A stretch of 64,000 bases of DNA from Bacteroidota bacterium (lineage in GTDB: Bacteria; Bacteroidota; Bacteroidia; Bacteroidales; UBA12077), in NCBI GenBank assembly GCA_020444275.1, contig JAHLLG010000001.1:310001-374000 (forward strand), in the 5' to 3' direction. Position numbers and translations under genes: made by a program. The notes below the pieces were generated by a model that was given only the letters and a program-made list of their open reading frames with translations, was not told the DNA's origin and did no database searches. Of the stretch, positions 27,332 to 36,022 are shown piece by piece (the first letter of the stretch is position 1; every line of letters begins with the position of its first letter).

Positions 27332-29074
27332 ATGGAAAAAAGGTGGGTGCTAAAACAGCAAGGGAGCCCGGAAGAAAATGAAAAATTATCAAAAGAATTA
27401 AACATAGAACCTGTACTTGCAAACCTCTTGGTTCAAAGAGGTGTCAAGACATTTGATCAGGCAAAAGCATTTTTCCGCCCCCAACTCGATGATCTATACG
27501 ACCCGTTCCGAATGAAGGATATGGATAGAGCGATAGAACGAATCGGGAAAGCAATTCAAGATAATGAGCACATTCTGGTTTATGGCGATTACGATGTAGA
27601 TGGAACAACATCGGTTGCTTTGGTGTACTCGTTTTTCAAGGAGATATATGATAATATTGGGTATTATGTTCCCGACCGCTATAGCGAGGGGTATGGGATA
27701 TCTCTCCAGGGAATCCAACACGCTCAGGAAAATAGCTATTCTCTAATTATAGCGCTGGATTGTGGAATAAAGGCCAATGAAAAAATACAGTATGCCAAAG
27801 AAAATGGTATTGACTTTATTATTTGTGATCATCACCTTCCAGGTGATGAATTGCCGAATGCAGAGGCCGTACTTGACCCAAAACGTTTTGATTGTGATTA
27901 TCCGTTTAAAGATCTGTCTGGATGCGGAGTAGGTTTTAAATTAATTCAGGGATATGCAAAAACCAACAATATCCCATTCGAAAACTTAATACAGTATTTG
28001 GATCTTGTAGTAGTAAGTATAGCTTCTGATATTGTTTCCATTACGGATGAAAACAGAATTCTGGCTCACTACGGACTCATTCAATTGAATGAAAATCCTC
28101 GCGAAGGTTTAAAATCAATCATTAACTTATCGGGATTAGCAGAAAAACAAATCGCTGTTGAAGATATTGTTTTTAAGATTGGACCTAGGATTAATGCTGC
28201 TGGAAGAATGGAATCGGCCCATAAGGCGGTGGAATTGCTGCTGGCTGTCAATGCGCGAAAGGCAAAAGTTGCAGCAAATAGTGTTAATTTTTTTAATGAT
28301 GCTCGAAAAAATATCGACAGAAATATTACACAAGAAGCACTAAGACTTCTGGCCCAGGAAGTGGAGTTGGGAGAGAAGAAATTATCAACAGTGTTATACA
28401 ATTCTAAATGGCATAAAGGAGTAGTAGGAATTGTTGCATCGCGATTAATAGAAACCTACTATCGACCAACAGTTGTTTTAACAGCTTCTAATGGATTAGC
28501 AACAGGTTCAGCACGATCTGTTGTGGGGTATGATATTTACCAGGCTATTGAATCTTGTAGTGATTTATTAGAGAATTTTGGTGGCCATATGTATGCTGCA
28601 GGGTTAACACTACAAATTGATAAAGTTCCTGAATTTATAAAGCGATTTGAGAAGATTGTAAGCGAAACCATTAGAGATGATCAGTTGATACCCCAAGTTG
28701 ATATAGATTCAAGGTTAAAGCTAAAAGATATAACTCCAAAGTTTTATAAAATTTTGAAACAGTTTCAACCTTTTGGACCGGGTAATATGGCTCCTGTTTT
28801 TGTTACCAAAGAAGTAGCCGATAATGGTGAAGGAAGAATTGTTGGATTAAGCAAAGAGCATTTAAAACTTTCGTTAGTTCAGGAAGATGAACCGTTTAAA
28901 AGCTATCCGGCAATAGCGTTTCAACAGGCCGATTTGTATGAATATATTCATTCGGGCGATTACTTTGATATTTGCTACTCTATAGATGAAAACTGTTTCC
29001 GTGGACGAACAACACTTCAGTTAAACATTAAAGATATTCAGGTAAATAGTTTGATAGAAGAAATAGAATCTTAG
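27332..29074 (+). CDS. recJ: Single-stranded-DNA-specific exonuclease RecJ
   Basis: RecJ is a 5'-to-3' exonuclease in recombination and mismatch repair. At 580 residues it carries the DHH-family motifs: LVYGDYDVDGTTS, IALDCGIK, ICDHHLPGD and, in the DHHA1 part, FGGHMYAAGLTL. The C-terminal OB-fold region is present, ending in TLQLNIKDIQV. The ATG at 27332 follows an A-rich stretch. It starts 54 bp after lipB and is followed by two hairpins at 29093-29171. Confidence 0.95.
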   Translation: MEKRWVLKQQGSPEENEKLSKELNIEPVLANLLVQRGVKTFDQAKAFFRPQLDDLYDPFRMKDMDRAIERIGKAIQDNEHILVYGDYDVDGTTSVALVYSFFKEIYDNIGYYVPDRYSEGYGISLQGIQHAQENSYSLIIALDCGIKANEKIQYAKENGIDFIICDHHLPGDELPNAEAVLDPKRFDCDYPFKDLSGCGVGFKLIQGYAKTNNIPFENLIQYLDLVVVSIASDIVSITDENRILAHYGLIQLNENPREGLKSIINLSGLAEKQIAVEDIVFKIGPRINAAGRMESAHKAVELLLAVNARKAKVAANSVNFFNDARKNIDRNITQEALRLLAQEVELGEKKLSTVLYNSKWHKGVVGIVASRLIETYYRPTVVLTASNGLATGSARSVVGYDIYQAIESCSDLLENFGGHMYAAGLTLQIDKVPEFIKRFEKIVSETIRDDQLIPQVDIDSRLKLKDITPKFYKILKQFQPFGPGNMAPVFVTKEVADNGEGRIVGLSKEHLKLSLVQEDEPFKSYPAIAFQQADLYEYIHSGDYFDICYSIDENCFRGRTTLQLNIKDIQVNSLIEEIES

Positions 29075-29092
29075 ATGTAATTAAACATATTT

Positions 29093-29171
29093 AAACCTGT
29101 CAGGGGTCCAAACCCTGATAGGTTTTTCAATAGCAGTAAGACCTAACAGTTTTCAAAAACCTGTTAGGTCT
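29093..29171. terminator. Two consecutive hairpins between convergent genes
   Basis: The first stem is AAACCTGTCAGGG with CCCTGATAGGTTT (29093-29125), followed by a T-run that would end recJ transcripts. The second is AGACCTAACAG with CTGTTAGGTCT (29139-29149 and 29161-29171) and suits the opposite strand. The arms of both share ACCTGTyAGG, so they look like copies of one repeat family as well as terminators. Confidence 0.75.
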
Positions 29172-29175
29172 ATAT

Positions 29176-31263
29176 TTATAATTTTATCCTCACCTGAGCT
29201 TTTATCTCTGATTTTGTATTACCGTTTATCTGATTTAATCCCGACGAAATAACATCTAAATCGGAGTAATAAGTTTGTGAATAACGCAGCCAGATATCAA
29301 TGAAATCGTGAATGGTATATTTCAGATTGAAATACATTCTTGATCCTTTAGAATAGTATGCCGGAATTGAAAATGCATATAGAATATCACTTTCGTACGC
29401 ATAAATTCGTGCAGCGTATGAGTCGGTATCAAAAATGGCAAATCGCATATTAAAAGACAAAGGGATTTTTCTTAAATCATAAAAAACATCCTGGTAAATC
29501 ATATAGCCATAATCAGAACCTAAGTTATCTTCTGTAAATTTTGATGTTTCAATTCTGTTTTTGAGTGCAACCTGATCAGTAATTTTGGTGTTGATATTAA
29601 ATCGTAATTTCAAAAGTTTCTCACTGGTTAGCTCATCAATTCCTGATACAGCATTTTGGTTAACCAGTTTTTCTTCATTCTTTATTCTCAAATACATGTT
29701 TAAATTTCTCGAAGCAGCAAAATCTGTTTGAACAAACCATTCATAACCTTCCGATGGTGCATCAACGCCTGTCTTTATCCATGGAAACTTATAACTGTCA
29801 AAATATCCGGTAACTTTCCAATGTTTTATCGGATGAATCTCTACTCCCAAATAGAACCCGGATTCATTATTATTACCCGACGATTCAGCAAAAGCATTTC
29901 CATAATTCGATTGAAAATTTTTTTCGTAATACCGGTGCATTGCCGAAAGCGATATTTGTGGGGCGAGGTTAACAAGCATGCCATTCAAGAAAGCTTTGCC
30001 ACCGTTTTCACTAACGGCTTCTTCGCCAAAAAAGCTAAAATCCCAAAATCCAAACTGATAATCGATACTCAGATTCGAATTTTCTTTTCCTCTGAAATCA
30101 AACTGATTTTCGGGAGTAGTATCTTTTAATAAGGAAGCATCGTAAGAGTAGGTTAGTCCGGTTATTCCGATTTTAAAGCGCTTGTGATTATATGAAATAT
30201 TTCCCCCGATAATCTGTTCGCCAATAGCATCTTTATCTACAATTTGCGAAGGTATAGCATGATAACCGGAGTTCTGGAATGATGAAACATTAGCAACTTC
30301 GTTATCAACACTATCAATAATATTTGCATCAATTTGCTTTTTGGAATAAAAGACAGAAAATTCGGCATTCTTAAAAGCAATGGTTGTTCCGGCACCACGC
30401 ATAAAAACATTTTCATTGGTCGATGAATATTTTCTCAATCCTTGTGCTTTTTTACGAATATTTAAAACATAAGGAGTTTTTCCCAGAGCCATGTCTGACC
30501 ACAAAAGTAGTCCCTGCCCAAATTTCGCCTGGTAATCGCCCAATGTAATGGTTTTAAAAACACTTACATCATTGATTTGCACGTGAGCCGAGTAGTAATC
30601 AAATCCGTTGGAGTTGTTCCCTTCAAAAAACTCTTCACCGGGATCTTTTTCGGCTGTAAATCCCCAGTAAATTTTATCCTTATAATTGTATTTATATTTG
30701 GTATACATCTTATATGAACTTCCCAAATATCTTGAATTCGGATTTTCTAAAAGTGCTGAATCGGAAATGGGACTATATCCAACCTGCTCTTCTAAAACTT
30801 CTTGTCCGCGTAGAAAAACCTGGTGGTTACCATATTTTATGGCATTCTTAAATTTAAAAGCTTGTTCGGTTTGCTCATCAGAAATCTGAATAAATGGCAG
30901 TATCATCAAAATATCATCCATTGAAAACCCAAATACTAATTGCAGTTCATAAACGGATAGCATGGGTCCATTTTTTTCAATATAGTCTAGTAAACTTTTA
31001 ATTTGAAAATCATTAAGGATATGCAATCGTTCTAAGTCCTCTTCTGTTGCAGTGTTGATATTTAAAGGGTTATTCAGGTAATAATTTAAATCGTCATATA
31101 AACTCGAATAATCAATTTCTGCATCGGTGTTGCTGGCAATATCTTCAATTAAATCTTCAAGGGTTTGTTTTGTAATCGGCTCTTGTTGAGCAAAAAGTTT
31201 CTGGCCGAACAAAAACAGAATGAAAATCAATATTATATTTTTCACGATACTTTTAAAAACCAT
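29176..31263 (-). CDS. Exported helix-hairpin-helix protein with predicted outer-membrane barrel
   Basis: The 695-residue protein has a signal peptide (residues 1-25, ending KLFAQ) and a region with two helix-hairpin-helix-like units. The first unit is NINTATEEDLERL (about 72-84), as in ComEA. The remaining ~550 residues are rich in alternating aromatic/polar strands (YKMYTKYKYNYKDKIYWGFTAEKD and many others), with a charged end KAQVRIKL typical of beta-barrels. An HhH domain fused to a barrel is known as a Bacteroidota family of unknown function. Its start overlaps the PorV-like gene by 11 bp, so the two are coupled. DNA uptake or cell-surface assembly are speculative roles. Confidence 0.75.
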   Translation of the reverse strand: MVFKSIVKNIILIFILFLFGQKLFAQQEPITKQTLEDLIEDIASNTDAEIDYSSLYDDLNYYLNNPLNINTATEEDLERLHILNDFQIKSLLDYIEKNGPMLSVYELQLVFGFSMDDILMILPFIQISDEQTEQAFKFKNAIKYGNHQVFLRGQEVLEEQVGYSPISDSALLENPNSRYLGSSYKMYTKYKYNYKDKIYWGFTAEKDPGEEFFEGNNSNGFDYYSAHVQINDVSVFKTITLGDYQAKFGQGLLLWSDMALGKTPYVLNIRKKAQGLRKYSSTNENVFMRGAGTTIAFKNAEFSVFYSKKQIDANIIDSVDNEVANVSSFQNSGYHAIPSQIVDKDAIGEQIIGGNISYNHKRFKIGITGLTYSYDASLLKDTTPENQFDFRGKENSNLSIDYQFGFWDFSFFGEEAVSENGGKAFLNGMLVNLAPQISLSAMHRYYEKNFQSNYGNAFAESSGNNNESGFYLGVEIHPIKHWKVTGYFDSYKFPWIKTGVDAPSEGYEWFVQTDFAASRNLNMYLRIKNEEKLVNQNAVSGIDELTSEKLLKLRFNINTKITDQVALKNRIETSKFTEDNLGSDYGYMIYQDVFYDLRKIPLSFNMRFAIFDTDSYAARIYAYESDILYAFSIPAYYSKGSRMYFNLKYTIHDFIDIWLRYSQTYYSDLDVISSGLNQINGNTKSEIKAQVRIKL

Positions 31264-32074
31264 AGCTTAAGCTAAAAGAGGGCGTAAAACCTAATGTTTG
31301 ATGACTTATAAATCCGACATGTGCATCAATATTGATGTAGTGAAATCCTATTCCGAAAGAGTATTTGGCAGGATTTGTTGATATTCCGGCTTGCAGCGAA
31401 ACAAAATCAATAAGTTGATAGTCCAGTCCGGCTTTAAATATGGCATCGTGCTCAAGATCTTTTTCTGTTCCCACAGCAAAGAGCACTTTTTCTGAAAAAA
31501 GATAACTAACTCCTAAGTTGAATATTGTTGGAATTTCTTCATCGCCTATTTTACTTCTGGATGGATTATAAACATGGGCACCAATCATTAAATTCTCTAT
31601 TGGTTCTGACAAAATTCCAATTTCGAAGTTTACTGTTTCTGCTGATCCGTAATTGCCAGCAATATGGTTACGCAAATAGTTCAGTTGTATTCCTACTGCA
31701 AAATAGTCCGAGAAAGTTTTCCCGTAAGCTAATCCAGCTTGCATTTCATTGTATTGCGAAAATCCGTAATATGAATAGGAGGCACCAATGGTTCCTGTTT
31801 TGGTAGGCAATGCAAATGCAATTCCTTGCGTGTTTTGCTCTTTAATGTATCCTGATTGATGAAATGCTCCAATGGAAATGTTTTCAAGATATCCTAAGCC
31901 AGCCTGGTTGTGATAGATCGACCATAAATCGGTTAAGGTTACCGATGTATTGGCCATTGCAGCTGATTTTCCTTCTTCAATAACCTTATCTTGAACTGAA
32001 AATCCAGATCTCGCACAACATATTGAGATGAAAAAGATCAATATTAATCTTTTGTAAATAGATGTTAAATCCAT
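31253..32074 (-). CDS. PorV/FadL-like outer-membrane beta-barrel protein
   Basis: The 273-residue exported protein has a signal peptide (about residues 1-27). Next comes EEGKSAAMANTSVTLTDLWSIYHNQAGLGYL, the conserved N-terminal plug pattern of PorV/PorQ-like members of the FadL superfamily. Repeated amphipathic strands continue to the terminal aromatic SLSYGF. PorV acts as a shuttle in type IX secretion, but similar proteins serve other export tasks. It is co-translated with the HhH/barrel gene (11-bp overlap), so these two probably act together. A CAAAATTA (-7 on the minus strand) lies at 32140-32147. Confidence 0.75.
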   Translation of the reverse strand: MDLTSIYKRLILIFFISICCARSGFSVQDKVIEEGKSAAMANTSVTLTDLWSIYHNQAGLGYLENISIGAFHQSGYIKEQNTQGIAFALPTKTGTIGASYSYYGFSQYNEMQAGLAYGKTFSDYFAVGIQLNYLRNHIAGNYGSAETVNFEIGILSEPIENLMIGAHVYNPSRSKIGDEEIPTIFNLGVSYLFSEKVLFAVGTEKDLEHDAIFKAGLDYQLIDFVSLQAGISTNPAKYSFGIGFHYINIDAHVGFISHQTLGFTPSFSLSYGF

Positions 32075-32273
32075 ATTAACCTGTTTTGGTTAAAAATATT
32101 TTATGAAGATACTATTAATTCTTGACTATAAAATTAAGTCAAAATTAAATTGAAAATTGTTAAAAACTTTGTTCATATCTTCTGGGTCAGGATATAAAAA
32201 ATTAACAATTATACAAGGATTTGTTAACCTCTCTTTGAGACTTTTGAGGTGAATAAGAAAAACAATAATCACA

Positions 32274-32450
32274 ATGGGAAATACAAATCTGATAGAAATT
32301 ACACCCAGCGAAGCATTTGAAAGAATGCAAAATATACGAGAAAAAGTACATCTTGATTATGCATCGCATGAAGAGATTGAAGAGTTAACAGAACTGGAAC
32401 ATATTTTACAGGATCCTATTGATGAATTTCAATCTGAATTTTGGGTATAG
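32274..32450 (+). CDS. Small acidic protein, 58 residues, unknown
   Basis: An ATG-started frame of 58 codons begins MGNTNLIEITPSEAFERMQN and ends EFQSEFWV. It is acidic and helical with an EEIEELTELEHIL stretch, and has no signal or membrane segment. The stop codon abuts the inverted repeat at 32452, which could terminate it. Start context is A-rich as in neighbouring genes, and codon use is like theirs. No family is recognised. The region upstream (32075-32273) is AT-rich, with no clear promoter for it. Confidence 0.5.
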   Translation: MGNTNLIEITPSEAFERMQNIREKVHLDYASHEEIEELTELEHILQDPIDEFQSEFWV

Positions 32451-32451
32451 A

Positions 32452-32577
32452 AAAGGTTGTCCAAAATCTTTTGTAAAAAAGCATTTTAGTACGCGTTAAA
32501 ATCACAAGAGAATTCACTAGCAACACTTAGTTTCTTAATTTACACCAGCTTACCTAATAGTATCTTGGACAACCTTT
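32452..32577. repeat. 126-bp inverted-repeat element, MITE-like
   Basis: A 13-bp perfect inverted repeat, AAAGGTTGTCCAA (32452-32464) and TTGGACAACCTTT (32565-32577), encloses 100 bp without an ORF. The ends resemble the GGTTGTCC-type termini of IS1182-like elements as I recall them. No target duplication is evident. It could also serve as a terminator for the small ORF (+) and purE (-), since T-runs flank it. Confidence 0.4.
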
Positions 32578-32585
32578 CTTTTTTA

Positions 32586-33092
32586 TTAATTGGTTTTATA
32601 TTCAAATTTAACTTTTGACAGGTCTTCGTTGGCCTTAACAATTTTTGTTTTTAAATTTTCTTTATAATCGATAAGCTTTTGTTTCATTTCATTATCACCA
32701 GAAGCTAATATTTGAGCAGCTAAGATTCCGGCATTTTGAGCACCATTAATTCCAACCGTTGCAACAGGAATTCCCGGAGGCATCTGTACAATGGCTAAAA
32801 GCGAATCCATTCCGTCTAATGATGCATTAATAGGAACACCAATAACAGGCAGACTAGTCATAGCAGCAATTACACCTGGCAAATGTGCAGCCATTCCTGC
32901 TCCTGCAATAATAACTTCAATTCCGCGATCTTTAGCTCCTTTTGCAAATTTTTCAACCTCTTCAGGTGTGCGATGTGCCGATAATGCATTAATCTCAAAC
33001 GGAACTTTAAATTCGTTTAATATTTTAGCAGCCTTTTCCATTACTGGCAGATCGGATGTGCTGCCCATTATAATACTTACTTTTGGATTCAT
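32586..33092 (-). CDS. purE: N5-carboxyaminoimidazole ribonucleotide mutase
   Basis: PurE moves the carboxyl group of N5-CAIR to give CAIR in purine synthesis. The 168-residue protein has the class I signature IIMGSTSDLPVMEKA (from residue 8), the catalytic-loop SAHRTPEEV, and GAGMAAHLPGVIAAMTSLPVIGVP. No purK lies beside it. It is a single gene here, divergent from hpt with a 176-bp gap, which links two purine genes, one for synthesis and one for salvage. Confidence 0.96.
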   Translation of the reverse strand: MNPKVSIIMGSTSDLPVMEKAAKILNEFKVPFEINALSAHRTPEEVEKFAKGAKDRGIEVIIAGAGMAAHLPGVIAAMTSLPVIGVPINASLDGMDSLLAIVQMPPGIPVATVGINGAQNAGILAAQILASGDNEMKQKLIDYKENLKTKIVKANEDLSKVKFEYKTN

Positions 33093-33268
33093 TTTACAGT
33101 TAAGTTTTTTGTGGATTAAATAATATTTAGATCATTAATTTGTATTTTCGCCAAATATCTAAAAATATATTTTATATCTGTTAACAATAGCACGGTAAAA
33201 ATGTTGTACAAATTTAACACTATAATTTGACATTGACCGAACAGATAAAACCAATAAACATAAAAATA

Positions 33269-33808
33269 ATGAAGCAGGTAAAACTACACGACAAGGAATT
33301 CAGAGTATCCATTCCGGCTGAAAAAATACAGGATGCTATTGCTCAAATGGCTGTGAAAATTAATAACGATTACAAAGGAAAAGATACTCCTTTATTTATA
33401 AGTATTTTGAATGGCTCTTTTATGTTTACTGCAGATTTATTTAAACACATTGATTTTGTTTGTGAGGTTACCTTTCTAAAATTAACTTCGTATAAAGGTA
33501 CTGCTTCAACCGGTGCTGTGCGACAATTAATTGGTGTTAATGAAGCTATTGAAGGAAGAGATGTCATCGTTTTAGAAGATATTGTTGATACAGGCATTAC
33601 ACTGGAACAAATTTTGGGACAACTGAAAAGCTTTGAGCCTGCAAGTGTACGTGTAGCTTCATTATTGTTTAAACCAGAAGCGTACCAGAAAGATTTACAT
33701 ATCGATTATATTGGAATGGAGATACCGAACGATTTTATAGTAGGTTATGGCTTGGATTACGATGGCTTAGGAAGAAACTTACCTGATATTTATACACTAA
33801 TAAGTTAA
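33269..33808 (+). CDS. hpt: Hypoxanthine phosphoribosyltransferase
   Basis: The enzyme salvages hypoxanthine and guanine with PRPP. The ATG at 33269 gives 179 residues, the usual size; the frame can be extended to a TTG at 33227, but that adds residues foreign to the family. The PRPP loop is VIVLEDIVDTGITLEQIL; FISILNGSFMFTADL and SYKGTASTG are the other family blocks, with a late VGYGLDYDG. It is followed after 11 bp by adk, starting the run hpt-adk-obgE-PAP2. Confidence 0.94.
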   Translation: MKQVKLHDKEFRVSIPAEKIQDAIAQMAVKINNDYKGKDTPLFISILNGSFMFTADLFKHIDFVCEVTFLKLTSYKGTASTGAVRQLIGVNEAIEGRDVIVLEDIVDTGITLEQILGQLKSFEPASVRVASLLFKPEAYQKDLHIDYIGMEIPNDFIVGYGLDYDGLGRNLPDIYTLIS

Positions 33809-33819
33809 TTTGTTTATTC

Positions 33820-34395
33820 ATGTTCAATGTTATTCTATTTGGACCTCCGGGTGCTGGGAAAGGTACGCAATCGCAAAAACTTAGCGAAAAAAATGGTTGG
33901 GTGCATATATCAACAGGCGAACTATTGCGTAAAGAAATTAAAAATAAAACAACTCTAGGTATTGAAGCACAAAGGCTAATTGATGATGGTAATTATGTAA
34001 CCGATGAAATGGCATTCGAAATTATCAAATCGGAAATAGAGCGAAATAAAAATGCAGAAGGTTTTGTTTTTGACGGATTTCCACGTACTATTTATCAAGC
34101 AGAAAAATTTTCCGAAATAGTTGGATTAAATGGTAATCATAAATATGTATTAATCTCTATCGAGGTGCATGAAGACGTTTTAATCGAAAGATTAGTAAAT
34201 AGGGCAAAAGAATCCGGAAGGCCTGACGACAGGCAAAAAGATATTATTCAGAAGAGAATTCAAATTTATCATCAGAAAACATCGTGTATTAAAGAATATT
34301 ATAAATCGCAAGGAAAATTGGAAACTGTTGATGGAAATGGAGAAATTGATAGTATCTTTGATAAGATTTGTGAAGTAATTGAAAAACATAAGTAA
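33820..34395 (+). CDS. adk: Adenylate kinase
   Basis: Adk interconverts ATP + AMP and 2 ADP. The P-loop GPPGAGKGT is at residues 8-16, and HISTGELLRKEIK, FVFDGFPRT and RLVNRAKESGRPDDR complete the AMP-binding and lid motifs. At 191 residues it is a short-lid form without a zinc domain, as in other Bacteroidota. Its stop is immediately followed by the ATG of obgE, so the two are translationally coupled. Confidence 0.96.
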   Translation: MFNVILFGPPGAGKGTQSQKLSEKNGWVHISTGELLRKEIKNKTTLGIEAQRLIDDGNYVTDEMAFEIIKSEIERNKNAEGFVFDGFPRTIYQAEKFSEIVGLNGNHKYVLISIEVHEDVLIERLVNRAKESGRPDDRQKDIIQKRIQIYHQKTSCIKEYYKSQGKLETVDGNGEIDSIFDKICEVIEKHK

Positions 34396-35382
34396 ATGGC
34401 TGGTTCTAATTTTGTTGATTATGTAAAAATATTTTTTCGCTCGGGTAAAGGGGGAGCAGGCTCTCCACATTTGCATCGCGAAAAATTTATTGCCAAAGGC
34501 GGTCCTGATGGTGGCGATGGAGGTCGTGGAGGACACATCATTTTAAAAGGTAATTCGCAACTCTGGACTTTACTTCACTTAAAATACCGAAAACATATAT
34601 TTGCTACCAGTGGGCAAGCTGGAGCAAGTGCTGAGAAAACCGGTGCAGATGGAGAAGATGTAGTTATTGAAGTTCCATTAGGCACTGTTGCCAAAGATGC
34701 AGAAACAGGTGAAGTTTTGGCCGAGATTACCGAGCACGATGATGAAAAAATATTACTCGAAGGAGGACGAGGCGGATTAGGAAATACACACTTTAAATCT
34801 TCAGTAAATCAAACCCCACGTTATGCGCAACCGGGTGAAGAAGGGAAAGAAGGTTGGTATGTGTTAGAGTTAAAAATTCTGGCCGATGTTGGGTTGGTTG
34901 GATTTCCTAATGCAGGAAAATCTACTTTACTTTCAGTAATTTCAGCGGCTAAACCAAAAATTGCCGATTATCCGTTTACAACATTGGTTCCTAATCTGGG
35001 TATTGTTCAATATCGTGACATGCAATCGTTTGTAATGGCCGATATTCCCGGAATAATTGAAGGAGCGCATGAAGGGAAAGGACTAGGCTTGAGATTTTTG
35101 CGACATATCGAAAGAAATTCCATGCTACTTTTTATGGTTCCATGCGATAGCGACGATATTCATCAGGAGTATAAAACACTATTATCGGAACTGGAAAAAT
35201 ATAATCCTGAGTTGCTCGATAAAAACAGGATATTGGCTATCACAAAATCGGATATGCTCGACGATGAGCTCATCAATGAAATGAAACAAGATTTACCTGA
35301 GATTCCTTATCTCTTTATTTCTTCGGTTGCGCAAAAGGGAATCCAGGATTTGAAGGATTTAATTTGGTCTCAACTAACCTAG
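34396..35382 (+). CDS. obgE: GTPase ObgE/CgtA
   Basis: This ribosome-associated GTPase acts in late 50S assembly. The glycine-rich Obg fold covers residues 1-157 ([15 protein letters not shown]-like and GGDGGRGG segments). The G domain has G1 GFPNAGKS at 169-176, G2/G3 [11 protein letters not shown] and [16 protein letters not shown], and G4 TKSD. It ends without the C-terminal OCT domain, giving 328 residues. Zero-spacing from adk shows one transcript. Confidence 0.96.
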   Translation: MAGSNFVDYVKIFFRSGKGGAGSPHLHREKFIAKGGPDGGDGGRGGHIILKGNSQLWTLLHLKYRKHIFATSGQAGASAEKTGADGEDVVIEVPLGTVAKDAETGEVLAEITEHDDEKILLEGGRGGLGNTHFKSSVNQTPRYAQPGEEGKEGWYVLELKILADVGLVGFPNAGKSTLLSVISAAKPKIADYPFTTLVPNLGIVQYRDMQSFVMADIPGIIEGAHEGKGLGLRFLRHIERNSMLLFMVPCDSDDIHQEYKTLLSELEKYNPELLDKNRILAITKSDMLDDELINEMKQDLPEIPYLFISSVAQKGIQDLKDLIWSQLT

Positions 35383-35388
35383 ATAATT

Positions 35389-35961
35389 ATGTTGGAGTTT
35401 TTAAATCAAATTGATACGCAACTTTTCCTGTTTCTTAATGGCTTAAATTCCTCATTTTGGGATAAAATTATGTGGTGGTTTTCTGGCACAACATTCTGGT
35501 TACCAATGTATGCTGTAATTGTTGGATATATTATTTATAAATTCAGATGGAAAGCCATTGTAACATTAATATTTATTGCACTTGTAGTTTTCTTGGCCGA
35601 TCAACTATCTGTACATGCATTTAAAGAAGTATTTCAACGGTTAAGGCCATGTCACAATCCCGACTTACAGGCAATTGTTCATAAAGTAAATAATAAGTGT
35701 GGCGGACAGTATGGATTTGTTTCTTCGCATGCTGCCAATACTTTTGCGGTTGCCTTTTTCCTTCATCTGTTAATAAAAAGTCAACGCTTCTCCATATTTA
35801 TTTTTATTTGGGCTGTTGTAGTTTCTTACAGTCGAATTTATTTAGGCGTTCATTATCCCTTCGATGTATTAGGAGGTGCTGCCTTAGGAGCTGTAATTGG
35901 TTATGGAGTATTTAAAGGGTATCGATTTACATTAACAAAATTGCCAAAACAATTTCAATAA
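35389..35961 (+). CDS. PAP2-superfamily membrane phosphatase
   Basis: This 190-residue inner-membrane protein has about five membrane segments and the three PAP2 phosphatase signatures: KEVFQRLRP (KX6RP), SSHA, and SRIYLGVHYPFDVLGG (SRX5HX3D). It likely acts on a lipid pyrophosphate such as undecaprenyl diphosphate or on phosphatidate-type lipids; the sequence does not decide. It starts 6 bp after obgE and ends the hpt-adk-obgE run. Confidence 0.87.
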   Translation: MLEFLNQIDTQLFLFLNGLNSSFWDKIMWWFSGTTFWLPMYAVIVGYIIYKFRWKAIVTLIFIALVVFLADQLSVHAFKEVFQRLRPCHNPDLQAIVHKVNNKCGGQYGFVSSHAANTFAVAFFLHLLIKSQRFSIFIFIWAVVVSYSRIYLGVHYPFDVLGGAALGAVIGYGVFKGYRFTLTKLPKQFQ

Positions 35962-36022
35962 TTAGCTGTTTCCTGATAGTATAGATAACAAAATTCTTAT
36001 TGACTTTAAAAATCAAAACAAT

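Noticed and set aside
28081-28401. Minus-strand ORF inside recJ
   Set aside because: Antisense to conserved recJ coding sequence with no independent signals.
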